39,977 nucleotides of DNA, taken from assembly GCA_017440045.1 (NCBI GenBank), contig JAFSIA010000044.1, positions 1-39,977 on the forward strand. Direction: 5' to 3'. The stretch comes from Lachnospiraceae bacterium. Lineage in GTDB: Bacteria; Bacillota; Clostridia; Lachnospirales; Lachnospiraceae. Made by a program: the position numbers and the translations under genes. The notes beneath the pieces are model-generated. The model saw only the letters and a list, made by a program, of their open reading frames with translations, was not told where the DNA came from and did no database searches. Positions 17,482 to 26,359 of the stretch are shown here, one piece after another; the first letter of the stretch is position 1; each line of letters begins with the position of its first letter.

Positions 17482-18444
17482 ATGTCATTAGAAGTAAAAA
17501 ATCTTGTAAAGAAGTACGGAGATAAAGTTGTAGTAAACAACTTGAGCTTTAAGATGGAGAAGCCGGGTGTACACGCTCTTCTTGGAACAAATGGAGCAGG
17601 TAAAACTACTACAATCAGAATAATACTAGGTATGCTGTCTTATGATGAGGGTGAGATACTTTGGGATGATAAGCCAATTGATCCAATGTCATTGAATCTT
17701 GGATATCTTGCAGAGGAGAGAGGTCTTTATCCAAAGTTCACACTTATGGACCAGTTGCTTTATTTTGCAAAGCTTAAGAAGGTTCCAAAGTCGGTGGCTA
17801 AGGAAAGAATTAAGTACTGGGCAAAGAGATTAGAGGTTTCAGAATATTTATATCAGCCAATTCCAGAGAAGAAGAAGGGATTTGGAGGAAAGAAAAAGAA
17901 AGAGAAGGAAAAGACAGCAGACCAGTTATCAAAGGGTAATCAGCAGAAAATACAGCTTATGGCAGCTCTTTTGTCTGATCCGGAGTTTATCGTTTTAGAT
18001 GAGCCACTTAGTGGTCTTGATCCGGTAAATGCAGATCTTTTTAAGGGAATCATAAAAGAGCTTATTGAAAGCAATAAGTATATCATTATGTCAAGCCATC
18101 AGATGGGTACTATAGAAGAATTCTGTAAGGATATTACTATTTTAAATAGAGGAAATGTCGTATTACAGGGTGATTTAAATGAGATAAAGAAGAGCTACGG
18201 CCGTGTAAATATGTTTGTAAAGTGTGAAGGTAAGGACATAAGACCTTATATTGACAGCTTTGGCATCACTATTGTCAATGAGACTCCTGACGGATACCAG
18301 CTTAAGGTTAAGGGCGAGGAGCAGGCTTCAGAATTTTTAAAGAAGCTAGTTACAGAGGATGTGACAGTTATTAAGTTTGAGCTTCGTGAGCCATCACTTC
18401 ACGAAATCTTTGTAGAAAAGGTGGGCAATAAGGATGAAGAGTAG
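17482..18444 (+). CDS. ABC transporter ATPase, NatA-type
   Basis: This is the ATPase of an ABC-2 exporter. Walker A is GTNGAGKT (35-42), the signature is LSKGNQQK (149-156), Walker B with D-loop is VLDEPLSGLD (171-180), and an H-loop SSHQM lies near 205. The Q-loop region reads GYLAEERGLYP, the variant seen in NatA/DrrA-like proteins. Residues 126-146 are an unusual lysine/glycine-rich insertion just before the signature. The C-terminal domain (about 220-320) is typical of this group. The gene overlaps the first permease by 11 bp. Substrate is unknown; sodium (NatAB) and antimicrobial compounds are the family precedents. Confidence 0.92.
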   Translation: MSLEVKNLVKKYGDKVVVNNLSFKMEKPGVHALLGTNGAGKTTTIRIILGMLSYDEGEILWDDKPIDPMSLNLGYLAEERGLYPKFTLMDQLLYFAKLKKVPKSVAKERIKYWAKRLEVSEYLYQPIPEKKKGFGGKKKKEKEKTADQLSKGNQQKIQLMAALLSDPEFIVLDEPLSGLDPVNADLFKGIIKELIESNKYIIMSSHQMGTIEEFCKDITILNRGNVVLQGDLNEIKKSYGRVNMFVKCEGKDIRPYIDSFGITIVNETPDGYQLKVKGEEQASEFLKKLVTEDVTVIKFELREPSLHEIFVEKVGNKDEE

Positions 18445-19831
18445 ATTTACAGGACTTGCAAGTGTCTTTAAGTTTGCTTACATTCAGTCTGTAAAGACTA
18501 AGGCGTTTCTCATAAGTATGGTGGTGTTAATGGCTATTGCATTTGTTGCATTGCCACTTACAACAGCACTTACAACCTCTTCTGATGAGGAAGAGGTTGA
18601 TGAGACAAAGTCAGAACTTATTGGCACAGTTTATATTGAAGATAATGTTTTTGATGGTAAGCTTGGTCAAAGTATAAAGGATATTCTTGTAGCTGATGGA
18701 GCATATAGCCTTAAGGAATATGCCCTTGTTACAGAGACAGAACATGATGCGGTTTTTGAAACTGTAAGTAAGTCTGAGGAGGGTGATGTTCTTCTTGTTA
18801 TCAATTTTATTGAGGATCAGGAAGACATGAGCTACGGTTTTGACTATGTGGTTTATTACGGTGAAAATGTTGAGGATTTATCCGATGCAGCAGGCAATTT
18901 CTCCAGATATGTAGATGGTAAACACGTGGAAGCACTTTCAAATATTATGATAGAGTCAGAGGAAGGTGCCAAGCTTATGTCCTACAATTATATCTCAGAG
19001 GTTGTTGAGGTGGATGTACAGGGACAGGTTATAGAAGATAAAACAGGTCTTGGCATGACAGAATACTGGGTTACATATGTATTTATTATGGTTGGTATAT
19101 TCTCAATAAGCATACTTGGCAGCAAGGTTGCAGAGCAGATTGTCACAGAGAAATCATCAAAGGTTATAGAGTATATTATGACTTCTATCAGACCTATGGC
19201 TCTTATAACAGGTAAGGTACTTGCATCAATTGCAACAGTCTTTACTATGCTTGGTGGAATATTGGTTGCATTTGTAGGTTCAATTATTATAAACGGAAGT
19301 TTGTTTAAGAATCCGGATGGTTCAATGGTCATTCCGGATGTGGTTCAATCGCTTATTAATGGTGAGATATTAGAAGGATTAAATATTGCTAATGTTATAG
19401 TAGCGGTTATTATATTTATGCTTAGCTTTGTTCTTTATGGATTTATAGCTGGTATTGCAGGAGCAACAGTTTCAAAGGTTGAAGAGATGGCAGAGGGTGT
19501 TAAGCTCTTTACGTTCGCTATGATTATTGGTGCATACGTTACTCTGGCATATGTACTTTCAGCTACTATGGGATTTGGAGATTGGGGTGCAGCTTCATAT
19601 GTTGTATACTTTGTTCCACTTTCGACAGTATTTATAGTGCCGGCGTATTTATTGTTAGGCAAGATTTCGCTGATAATAGGTCTTATATCTATAGCAATTT
19701 TGGTTGTTTGCATAGTGGCCTTAATGATTTTTGTATCAGGTATATATGAGCATCTTATATATTATAGTGGTGCACCTTTGAAATTTAAGGACCTTTTGAA
19801 GCTTGGTACTAAGAAAGGGGGCACTAAGTAA
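18434..19831 (+). CDS. ABC-2 permease, NatB-like (first subunit)
   Basis: This is the membrane subunit partnering the upstream ATPase. TM1 (about 23-46) is followed by a roughly 160-residue extracytoplasmic domain that starts with an acidic stretch (SSDEEEVDETKSE). A further set of membrane segments begins near 212. The family coupling region VTEKSSKVIEYIMTSIRPMAL is present. Its start overlaps the ATPase gene and its stop codon overlaps the start of the second permease, so all three are translationally coupled. Length is 465 residues. Confidence 0.9.
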   Translation: MKSRFTGLASVFKFAYIQSVKTKAFLISMVVLMAIAFVALPLTTALTTSSDEEEVDETKSELIGTVYIEDNVFDGKLGQSIKDILVADGAYSLKEYALVTETEHDAVFETVSKSEEGDVLLVINFIEDQEDMSYGFDYVVYYGENVEDLSDAAGNFSRYVDGKHVEALSNIMIESEEGAKLMSYNYISEVVEVDVQGQVIEDKTGLGMTEYWVTYVFIMVGIFSISILGSKVAEQIVTEKSSKVIEYIMTSIRPMALITGKVLASIATVFTMLGGILVAFVGSIIINGSLFKNPDGSMVIPDVVQSLINGEILEGLNIANVIVAVIIFMLSFVLYGFIAGIAGATVSKVEEMAEGVKLFTFAMIIGAYVTLAYVLSATMGFGDWGAASYVVYFVPLSTVFIVPAYLLLGKISLIIGLISIAILVVCIVALMIFVSGIYEHLIYYSGAPLKFKDLLKLGTKKGGTK

Positions 19832-21159
19832 TGGAAAAGAAGGGATTATTTACAGGCTGGAAGGATGTATTTTCATTTACTGCAACCCAGAATGTTAAGG
19901 GAAGCAGCTACAAGACTTCAACAGTCGTTTTGGGAATCGTTATTGCGGTGATATTTGCGCTTATAAGTGTTCTTATGGCAGTATTGCAGTTGGATGATGA
20001 AGAGCCGGATGATACGGTTGTAGTTGAGGATGGTTTTGAAGAACAGATTGAGGAAGTGTTTTTAGTTGATTCTGATGTTTTGGATGACCAGATGCTTAAC
20101 ACACTTATAACACTCTCGTTATCACTTGAAGGTGTAATTGAAGAGAAGTTTAATGTAACAGTGATTCCAGCAGAGGATAAGGATAATTATGTAAACACTC
20201 ATTTGGATGCTGTTGTAGTAACTGTTGAAAAGCAGGATGAAAACGACATAGTATTCAGTACTTTTACAAGCGAAGAGTCTCCATTATTTAATGGGGCAGC
20301 AGAAGAATATATGGATTATGTTCTCGATTACATAGATATATATGGATATCAGATAGCCGGAGTTGCTCCTGAAAATTTACCATATTTTATGGCACCGTAT
20401 CTATCACAGGCAGTATCTGTGGATGAGAATGTTCAGAACGTTGGCGTTATGCTGACAGAGATGTTCGTGCCTATGATATGTACGCTGATTATATATGCAA
20501 TGGTTATGTTGTATGGCCAGAATGTGACAAAATCTGTTGTTGCAGAGAAATCTTCAAAGCTTATGGAGATGCTTTTGACATCGGTTAAACCATACGCCCT
20601 TATAACGGGTAAAGTTTTGGCCGTGTTTACAATGGCAGTACTTCAATTGCTTATTTGGATTGGCTGTGGAGCTGTTGGCTATATAGCAGGAGGCATGATT
20701 GCTGACGAAATCAACCCTGATTATGTAAACTATGTTGATGTTATAACAGGACTTTTAGAGGTTGATAATGGAAATGGAGCTTTTACGCTGGCATCAGTGA
20801 TAATTGCTATATTAGCTATAATGATTGGTTTCCTTATGTTCTGTGTCATAGCAGCGCTTATTGCATCAGCAGTCAGCAAGATGGAAGATGTATCGACAGC
20901 TATGTCAATGTATCAGATACCTGTAGTTGTGGGCTGGATAGTATCTTATCTTGCACCATTGTTAGAGAATGAGTTGTTGATGAAAGCGATTTACATAATT
21001 CCGGTTACTTCCCCATTTATCTTGCCTTCAGATGTAATATTAGGTAAGTGTGGCATTGGAGAAGGAATTATTTCTCTTGTTGTCTTGACTTTAACGACAG
21101 TCTGTCTTATATTGCTTACTGGTAAGATTTACAAGGGAAAAATCTTCAATAGAAAGTAA
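19831..21159 (+). CDS. ABC-2 permease, NatB-like (second subunit)
   Basis: This is a paralogue of the preceding permease with the same layout: TM1 (about 31-52), an acidic extracytoplasmic domain (about 53-205) and then several C-terminal membrane segments. The matching coupling motif is VAEKSSKLMEMLLTSVKPYAL. The two permeases probably form a heterodimer on a dimer of the ATPase. ATG overlaps the previous stop codon (TAATG). Length is 442 residues. The LTA-synthase-like gene follows after 33 bp without a visible terminator. Confidence 0.9.
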   Translation: MEKKGLFTGWKDVFSFTATQNVKGSSYKTSTVVLGIVIAVIFALISVLMAVLQLDDEEPDDTVVVEDGFEEQIEEVFLVDSDVLDDQMLNTLITLSLSLEGVIEEKFNVTVIPAEDKDNYVNTHLDAVVVTVEKQDENDIVFSTFTSEESPLFNGAAEEYMDYVLDYIDIYGYQIAGVAPENLPYFMAPYLSQAVSVDENVQNVGVMLTEMFVPMICTLIIYAMVMLYGQNVTKSVVAEKSSKLMEMLLTSVKPYALITGKVLAVFTMAVLQLLIWIGCGAVGYIAGGMIADEINPDYVNYVDVITGLLEVDNGNGAFTLASVIIAILAIMIGFLMFCVIAALIASAVSKMEDVSTAMSMYQIPVVVGWIVSYLAPLLENELLMKAIYIIPVTSPFILPSDVILGKCGIGEGIISLVVLTLTTVCLILLTGKIYKGKIFNRK

Positions 21160-21192
21160 TTAAGTGTGCGTTTTGTAACATAGGAGATAAAA

Positions 21193-23061
21193 ATGAAGGG
21201 CAGTATAAAAGAGTTTTTTCATAAAGTATTTGTTGAAAAGATAATAATAAGAAACAGGGTATTTGATTTAGTTCTTTTTTTGATACCTACAATAGGTGTT
21301 GTAATTAAGAATATACTTCTTCAGGCGTATAATTTGGGCGATAACCTTTATACGCCTGATTTTGGTGCAGCTGTAGCTGCTACATGGAAATATTGGATTT
21401 ACTACTGGGCAATAGTAATGTGTATATTAGGCTTATCTTTGTTATTTAAGAAAAACAGTAATCGTATAAAATATGTTGTTACATGGGATATTTTCTTCAC
21501 CATACTTATATGTATGGATTTGATATATAATCGCTCATTTTTTACTATGCCATCTATGGTGGATGTTTATATTTTTAAAAATTTCAGCGGTTTTGATGGT
21601 GGCGAAGTTACATCATTAATATGCGGATATGATGTTATACTGTTTTTAGATCTCATTGTCCTTGCTATATTCTTATGGAAGTGTAGGGCTAGAGAGATAG
21701 ATGTACAGGTGAGAAGAAAAGCTCTTCTTAGAAGTGCGGTTATTTCTATATGTACATGCTTGTTTATAATTGCAGCTATACCTATACAAGCTAAGGTCTT
21801 TAATGTTAATACAGATTTCTTAGAGACTGAGGATGCTGAGAAGCAGAGTAGATATTTTTCGTCTATGGGTTACCATATTAAGGATATGTATGAGCTTTTT
21901 ATGGGGCTTTTTGATAATGAGATAGATAAAGACGAGCAGAAAGATATCGATACTTATTTTAATTGGAAAAATGAAAATATTCCGGATAATCAGTATGCAT
22001 CTATATTCAATGGAAAGAATGTATTGTTTTTGCAGATAGAATCCCTTGAAACCTTTGTGATAGGTCGTGAGATAGATGGTCAGGAGATTACGCCTAATAT
22101 TAACAGATTAACAGAAAATGGATTTGTATTTTACAATATTTATGAGCAGGTACAGGGTGGAAACAGCTCAGACGCTGACCTTATGTACACAACATCCCGA
22201 CTTCCTGTATTAAAGGGCAGTACTTTCTTTAGATATTCAGATGTTAAGCTGACATCTTTGCCAGATATGCTTATTGAAAGAGGATATGATACTGTGTACG
22301 CACAGGCTGTAAATGGTTCCTTCTGGAATTACCAGGAAGCATGGAAAAACATGATTGGTGTAGACAACTTCATCGGTGCAGAGATGCTTAATATGGATGT
22401 GGATAAAATTGGATTTACTATTAATGATAAGGACTTTATAGAACAGATTTATCCTCATGTGGCAGATGTTACAAAGCCATATTATGCGCATATAGTTTTG
22501 AATTCGAGTCATATGCCATTTGAGATTAAAGATGAATCAATAAAGGAGCTGCAGCTTGATGAGGCGCTTGATGATACATATCTTGGCGGATATTTACAGC
22601 TGTGTAGATATGTTGATACTCAGGTGGGTAATTTGCTAGAGAGAATGGAAGCAGATGGTCTCCTTGATAATACAATTATAGTGGTGACAGGTGACCATAC
22701 AGGAATACATAAATATTATGAGTATTCATTGGAGGAATGGTATGATGAGTATCCTTGGGCTGAGGCTAAGGGATATTATACGGTGCCACTTATTATTAAT
22801 TCAAAAGATATGGAAGAGAGTGTTACATCAGACGTGTTAGCTGGTCAGATAGATGTAATGCCGACACTGGCGTACCTTTTAGGTATCCCGGATGATGAAT
22901 ATATGAATGATGTAATGGGTAGAAATTTATTAAAAACAAAACGCAGCTATGCTATCTTTAGGGACGGAACAGTATATAGTGAGGGACTTACAGACGAGGA
23001 GATTGAAATTGTGAAAGACTCTTACGGAGTATCACAGACGATGTTTGAGGGTGGCAAATAG
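21193..23061 (+). CDS. LTA-synthase-family phosphoglycerol transferase/sulfatase
   Basis: The LtaS family polymerises glycerol phosphate from phosphatidylglycerol outside the membrane. Five N-terminal membrane segments are visible (about 24-45, 67-85, 97-112, 142-162 and 180-198), followed by an extracellular sulfatase-fold domain from about 270. Catalytic positions are E283 (QIESLE), the nucleophile position S325 (GNSSDAD), and D501-H502 (TGDHTG), with SSHMPF near 438. LtaS uses threonine as nucleophile; serine here is a conservative change. A related function such as glycolipid primer synthesis is possible. Length is 622 residues. A GGAGA site precedes the ATG. Confidence 0.88.
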   Translation: MKGSIKEFFHKVFVEKIIIRNRVFDLVLFLIPTIGVVIKNILLQAYNLGDNLYTPDFGAAVAATWKYWIYYWAIVMCILGLSLLFKKNSNRIKYVVTWDIFFTILICMDLIYNRSFFTMPSMVDVYIFKNFSGFDGGEVTSLICGYDVILFLDLIVLAIFLWKCRAREIDVQVRRKALLRSAVISICTCLFIIAAIPIQAKVFNVNTDFLETEDAEKQSRYFSSMGYHIKDMYELFMGLFDNEIDKDEQKDIDTYFNWKNENIPDNQYASIFNGKNVLFLQIESLETFVIGREIDGQEITPNINRLTENGFVFYNIYEQVQGGNSSDADLMYTTSRLPVLKGSTFFRYSDVKLTSLPDMLIERGYDTVYAQAVNGSFWNYQEAWKNMIGVDNFIGAEMLNMDVDKIGFTINDKDFIEQIYPHVADVTKPYYAHIVLNSSHMPFEIKDESIKELQLDEALDDTYLGGYLQLCRYVDTQVGNLLERMEADGLLDNTIIVVTGDHTGIHKYYEYSLEEWYDEYPWAEAKGYYTVPLIINSKDMEESVTSDVLAGQIDVMPTLAYLLGIPDDEYMNDVMGRNLLKTKRSYAIFRDGTVYSEGLTDEEIEIVKDSYGVSQTMFEGGK

Positions 23062-23095
23062 TTTTTATAGTTGATAAAACCGGTGGAGAGCTATA

Positions 23096-23785
23096 TTGAA
23101 AAAGGCAGATGTAAAAAAGATACTAAAAAAAATAGGGATAATAGCTGGTATTTTGGCTGTAGTTGTATTTGTAGCGGTTATGGGCATAAATATTTATGTG
23201 ATGGCAGTAACTGCATCCAGAATAAAGTCTATAGAGCAGATGATTGATATGGATGTGAATGCAGATTGTATTATTGTATTAGGGGCAGCTGTCAGACCAG
23301 ATGGAACTCCAAGTAAAATGCTGGAGGATCGATTGGATAAGACTGTGGAGCTTTATCAGTCAGGTGTGACTGAAAAGATTATCGTAAGTGGAGATCACAG
23401 AGAAGCTGATTATGATGAAGTAAATATTATGAAGGCATTTCTTATAGATAAGGGAATACCGTCAGAGTGTATATTTATGGACCATGCCGGGTTATCTACC
23501 TATGATACAATGTATAGAGCAGCAAATATATTTGGAGTAAAGTCGGCTATTGTAGTTACACAGAGATATCATATGTTTAGAGCACTTTATGATGCATCGG
23601 CATTTGATATAGATGCATATGGTGTATGCGCAAAAGAGGTCCGTTATAGTGGGCAGACATATCGTGATTTGCGAGAGGTGGCAGCTCGTATAAAGGACTT
23701 AGGTTATTGCATTATTAAGCCAGAGGCAACTGTGGTGGGCGATAAGATATCATTAAGTGAGAGCGGTGATGTGACAAATGACTAG
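23096..23785 (+). CDS. SanA/YdcF-like DUF218 membrane protein
   Basis: A single N-terminal membrane segment (about 12-37) anchors a DUF218 (ElyC/SanA/YdcF) domain that faces outward. Recognisable parts are CIIVLGAAVRPDGTPS (58-73), IIVSGDH (95-101), DHAGLSTYDT (129-138) and VTQRYHMFRA (154-163). Family members affect envelope integrity and vancomycin sensitivity; the chemistry is not settled. The start is TTG at 23096, supported by GGAG 7 nt upstream, and no ATG lies nearby in frame. It follows the LTA-synthase-like gene by 34 bp and overlaps the next gene by 8 bp. Confidence 0.85.
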   Translation: MKKADVKKILKKIGIIAGILAVVVFVAVMGINIYVMAVTASRIKSIEQMIDMDVNADCIIVLGAAVRPDGTPSKMLEDRLDKTVELYQSGVTEKIIVSGDHREADYDEVNIMKAFLIDKGIPSECIFMDHAGLSTYDTMYRAANIFGVKSAIVVTQRYHMFRALYDASAFDIDAYGVCAKEVRYSGQTYRDLREVAARIKDLGYCIIKPEATVVGDKISLSESGDVTND

Positions 23786-24680
23786 GAAGAGATTTTTAAA
23801 GAGGGCAGCAGTAGGGATTTTTTCACTACTTGCTGCCATTGGTATAGCTATAGGCATAAGTGGTGGTTCAAGAGAACAAGAAAAGGAAACTACTACAGAA
23901 GCTAAGAAGGTGACTGGTGAATTGTCAATACATTATATTGATGTAGGCCAAGGCGATTCTACACTTATAACGTGCGATGGAATGAGTATGCTCATAGATG
24001 CAGGTGAGAATGACATGGGCAGTAAGGTGTGGAGCTATTTGGAGAGTCAGGACATAGAAAAGCTTGATTATGTTATAGGTACGCATCCGGATTCAGACCA
24101 TATAGGCGGACTTGATGTAGTTATATATAAGTTTGATTGTGAAAAAATATTTATGCCGGATTACATAAAGGATACAAAGACCTATGATGATGTGATTCAA
24201 ACAGTGAGGAATAAGAATTATAAAATAGAAAATCCAAAGGTTGGGGAGACATATTCACTGGGAGAAGCAACATTTACAATCATAGCTCCCAATGATGATT
24301 ATGAGGAGTCAAATGATTCATCCATTGGAATTTATCTTACATATGGAGAGAACAGCTTCCTCTTTACAGGTGATGCGGAGGAGGCTTCAGAGAAGGATAT
24401 AGTCAAGAATGGCATTAATATTGATGCTGATGTATACAAGGCAGGGCATCATGGCAGCAGAACATCTTCATCAGATGAATTGCTTGAAGCGGTGACGCCG
24501 GAATGTGTAATAATAAGCTGTGGAGAAGACAATTCTTATGGTCATCCCCATGGGGCAATATTAAATTACTGTATTACAAATAATATACCTATATATAGAA
24601 CAGATAAGCAGGGAACTATAGTTTTAAAATCTGATGGTAAAGATATAACCTTTAATATGTCACCGGCAGATTATTATTGA
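23778..24680 (+). CDS. ComEC-like extracytoplasmic metallo-beta-lactamase-fold hydrolase
   Basis: An N-terminal signal anchor (about 8-28) is followed by an MBL domain of the kind found at the C terminus of ComEC. Visible motifs are IDVGQGDSTLI (54-64), the metal motif H103-x-D105-x-D107-H108 (GTHPDSDHIGG), FTGDAEEAS and KAGHHGSR. It is a free-standing protein with no ComEC channel domain and should act outside the membrane, possibly as a phosphodiesterase or nuclease; substrate unknown. The gene overlaps the SanA-like gene by 8 bp and ends 14 bp before the GH5 start, so all are in one operon. Length is 300 residues. Confidence 0.88.
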   Translation: MTRKRFLKRAAVGIFSLLAAIGIAIGISGGSREQEKETTTEAKKVTGELSIHYIDVGQGDSTLITCDGMSMLIDAGENDMGSKVWSYLESQDIEKLDYVIGTHPDSDHIGGLDVVIYKFDCEKIFMPDYIKDTKTYDDVIQTVRNKNYKIENPKVGETYSLGEATFTIIAPNDDYEESNDSSIGIYLTYGENSFLFTGDAEEASEKDIVKNGINIDADVYKAGHHGSRTSSSDELLEAVTPECVIISCGEDNSYGHPHGAILNYCITNNIPIYRTDKQGTIVLKSDGKDITFNMSPADYY

Positions 24681-24686
24681 AAGGAG
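24681..24686 (+). promoter_or_regulatory. Ribosome binding site that sets the GH5 start
   Basis: AAGGAG lies 8 nt before ATG 24695. A TTG at 24677 is in frame but would place the start upstream of this site and spoil the lipoprotein signal. Confidence 0.75.
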
Positions 24687-24694
24687 AACAAAAG

Positions 24695-25969
24695 ATGAAA
24701 GCAAAAAGAATATTGGCACTTATACTTGTGATATGCATGTTTACAGTGGGATGCAGCTGTAATGATTCGAAGGAGTCGGAACTAAATAATCTAAAAGACA
24801 TTATGGATAGCGTGGATGATGGGGTATCGTTATGGTGGGATTCATCTAATGCTAATAATGAGAATGGCGACCAGTCAACTTCTAAAGCACCAACAGAGGA
24901 AGTAACAACAGAGGAACCTACAACAGAGGAGCCTACTACGGAGGAACCAACAACAGAGGAGCCAACAACACAGGAGCCAACAACACAGGAAACAACAACA
25001 CAGGAGCCAACTACAGAGGAACCAACTACACAGAAGCCGGTTATAAATGATGAAGGAAAGACACCATATGAGGCTCACGGCAGATTGTCAGTATCGGGAA
25101 CTAAGCTGGTGGATAAGTATGGCAATCCATATCAGTTAAAGGGTGCCAGTACCCATGGTATATCGTGGTTTCCACAGTATGTGTCATATGATACATTTAA
25201 GTACTTAAGAGATGCATTTGGCGTAAATGTAGTAAGAATTGCTATGTATACAGCAGAGTACGCAGGCTACTGCTCTGGAGGAAATAAAGAAGAACTTAAA
25301 AAACTTGTTAAGAATGGAGTAGATGCGGCGACTGATTTAGGACTATATGTTATTGTTGATTGGCATATATTATCTGACTGCAATCCTCATACAAATAAAT
25401 CAGAGGCTATAAATTTCTTTAGAGAGATGTCTTCTTTATATAAGGATTACGACAATATTATATATGAAATATGTAATGAGCCAAATGGTGGAACATCATG
25501 GTCCGATATAAAATCTTATGCCAATGAGGTTATACCTGTAATAAGAAGTAATGACCCTAACGCCATAATAGTAGTGGGAACACCTACATGGTCACAGGAT
25601 GTAGACCAAGCTTCTTACGATAAGATAACAGGATATGACAACATAATGTATGCCCTTCATTATTATGCGGCTACACATAAGCAGTGGCTTAGAGATAAGG
25701 CACAGACAGCTATAAATAATGGACTTGCGCTGTTTGTTACTGAGTTTAGCATATGCGATGCCTCGGGAAATGGTGGATTAGATATAAATGAGGCAAATCG
25801 TTGGCTTGAGTTCTTAAATAATAATGGAATTAGTTTTGTTGGATGGAATTTGTCAAACAAGGGTGAGTCAAGCGCTATGTTCCAGACCTGGACTAATAAA
25901 ATAAGCGGTTTTGATGACTCTGAATTATCAGAGTGGGCTAAATGGCTTCGTGATGCAATAAAAAAATAG
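24695..25969 (+). CDS. Secreted GH5 glycoside hydrolase (endoglucanase-like), probable lipoprotein
   Basis: The signal peptide (1-19, with basic KAKR then a hydrophobic core) ends in TVG-C20, a slightly non-ideal lipobox, so the protein is probably lipid-anchored. Residues 68-112 are nine pentapeptide repeats of the type EEPTT, a linker. The GH5 domain (about 120-424) has acid/base E262 in YEICNEPNG and nucleophile E350 in FVTEFS, plus VDWHIL and HYYAATH. The closest picture is a GH5 subfamily 2 cellulase. Length is 424 residues. It is the last gene of an envelope operon, an unusual place for a beta-glucanase, and the DNA next to it starts the fatty acid operon promoter. Confidence 0.92.
   Translation: MKAKRILALILVICMFTVGCSCNDSKESELNNLKDIMDSVDDGVSLWWDSSNANNENGDQSTSKAPTEEVTTEEPTTEEPTTEEPTTEEPTTQEPTTQETTTQEPTTEEPTTQKPVINDEGKTPYEAHGRLSVSGTKLVDKYGNPYQLKGASTHGISWFPQYVSYDTFKYLRDAFGVNVVRIAMYTAEYAGYCSGGNKEELKKLVKNGVDAATDLGLYVIVDWHILSDCNPHTNKSEAINFFREMSSLYKDYDNIIYEICNEPNGGTSWSDIKSYANEVIPVIRSNDPNAIIVVGTPTWSQDVDQASYDKITGYDNIMYALHYYAATHKQWLRDKAQTAINNGLALFVTEFSICDASGNGGLDINEANRWLEFLNNNGISFVGWNLSNKGESSAMFQTWTNKISGFDDSELSEWAKWLRDAIKK
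24896..25030 (+). repeat. Nine-unit 15-bp coding tandem repeat
   Basis: Nine 15-bp units encode EEVTT, EEPTT (four times), QEPTT, QETTT, QEPTT and EEPTT in the GH5 linker. Variation in codon third positions shows the array is not freshly duplicated. Confidence 0.9.
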
Positions 25970-25979
25970 AAAAAATAGG

Positions 25980-26008
25980 TTGACAAATTATACATATGAG
26001 AATATAGT
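25980..26008 (+). promoter_or_regulatory. Promoter of the fatty acid synthesis operon
   Basis: Consensus TTGACA (25980-25985), a 17-bp spacer and TATAGT (26003-26008). The predicted start is near 26015, about 74 nt before acpP. Confidence 0.8.
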
Positions 26009-26022
26009 TTGAGTATCAAAAT
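26006..26022. promoter_or_regulatory. FabT-like operator over the operon start site
   Basis: AGTTTGAGTATCAAAAT has the TTTGA-N3-TCAAA dyad described for the MarR-family lipid regulator FabT. It overlaps the -10 box and the start point. A second inverse half, TTTTGATA (26042-26049), pairs exactly with TATCAAAA (26014-26021). Confidence 0.6.
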
Positions 26023-26088
26023 ATTTTATTATCCAAAAATCTTTTGATAGAAAAAAATAATTTTTAAGTTTTAAAGGAGAAAGAAACA

Positions 26089-26319
26089 ATGTTAGAGAAG
26101 ATTCAGGCAATCGTAGCAGAGCAGTTAAGCTGTGACGTATCTGAGGTACAGATGACAACAAGCTTCAAGGATGATTTAAACGCAGACTCATTAGATTTAT
26201 TTGAGTTAGTTATGGCTCTTGAGGAAGAGTATAACGTAGAGATTCCTTCAGAGGATTTAGCAGAGTTAAACACAGTTGAAGATGTTATGAAGTATCTTCA
26301 GGCTAAGGGTGTAAACTAA
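26089..26319 (+). CDS. acpP: Acyl carrier protein
   Basis: ACP carries growing acyl chains on a phosphopantetheine arm. The attachment serine is S34 in the motif NADSLDLFEL. The protein has 76 residues, is strongly acidic and is helical, as is standard. AAAGGAGA precedes the ATG. It is the first gene of the operon. In many Firmicutes a marR-type fabT and fabH precede acpP, and neither is here; the GH5 gene occupies that position. Confidence 0.97.
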   Translation: MLEKIQAIVAEQLSCDVSEVQMTTSFKDDLNADSLDLFELVMALEEEYNVEIPSEDLAELNTVEDVMKYLQAKGVN

Positions 26320-26359
26320 TAAACATATAGTACATAAAGTACAGGAATTGGAGTAAATC

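Noticed and set aside
24896-25030. CRISPR-like array
   Set aside because: The 15-bp units are contiguous without spacers and lie in frame within a secreted enzyme's linker.
24875-25078. Antisense open frame rich in Leu and Cys opposite the GH5 linker
   Set aside because: It is the complement of the 15-bp EEPTT repeat; the repeat creates the open frame and no binding site precedes it.
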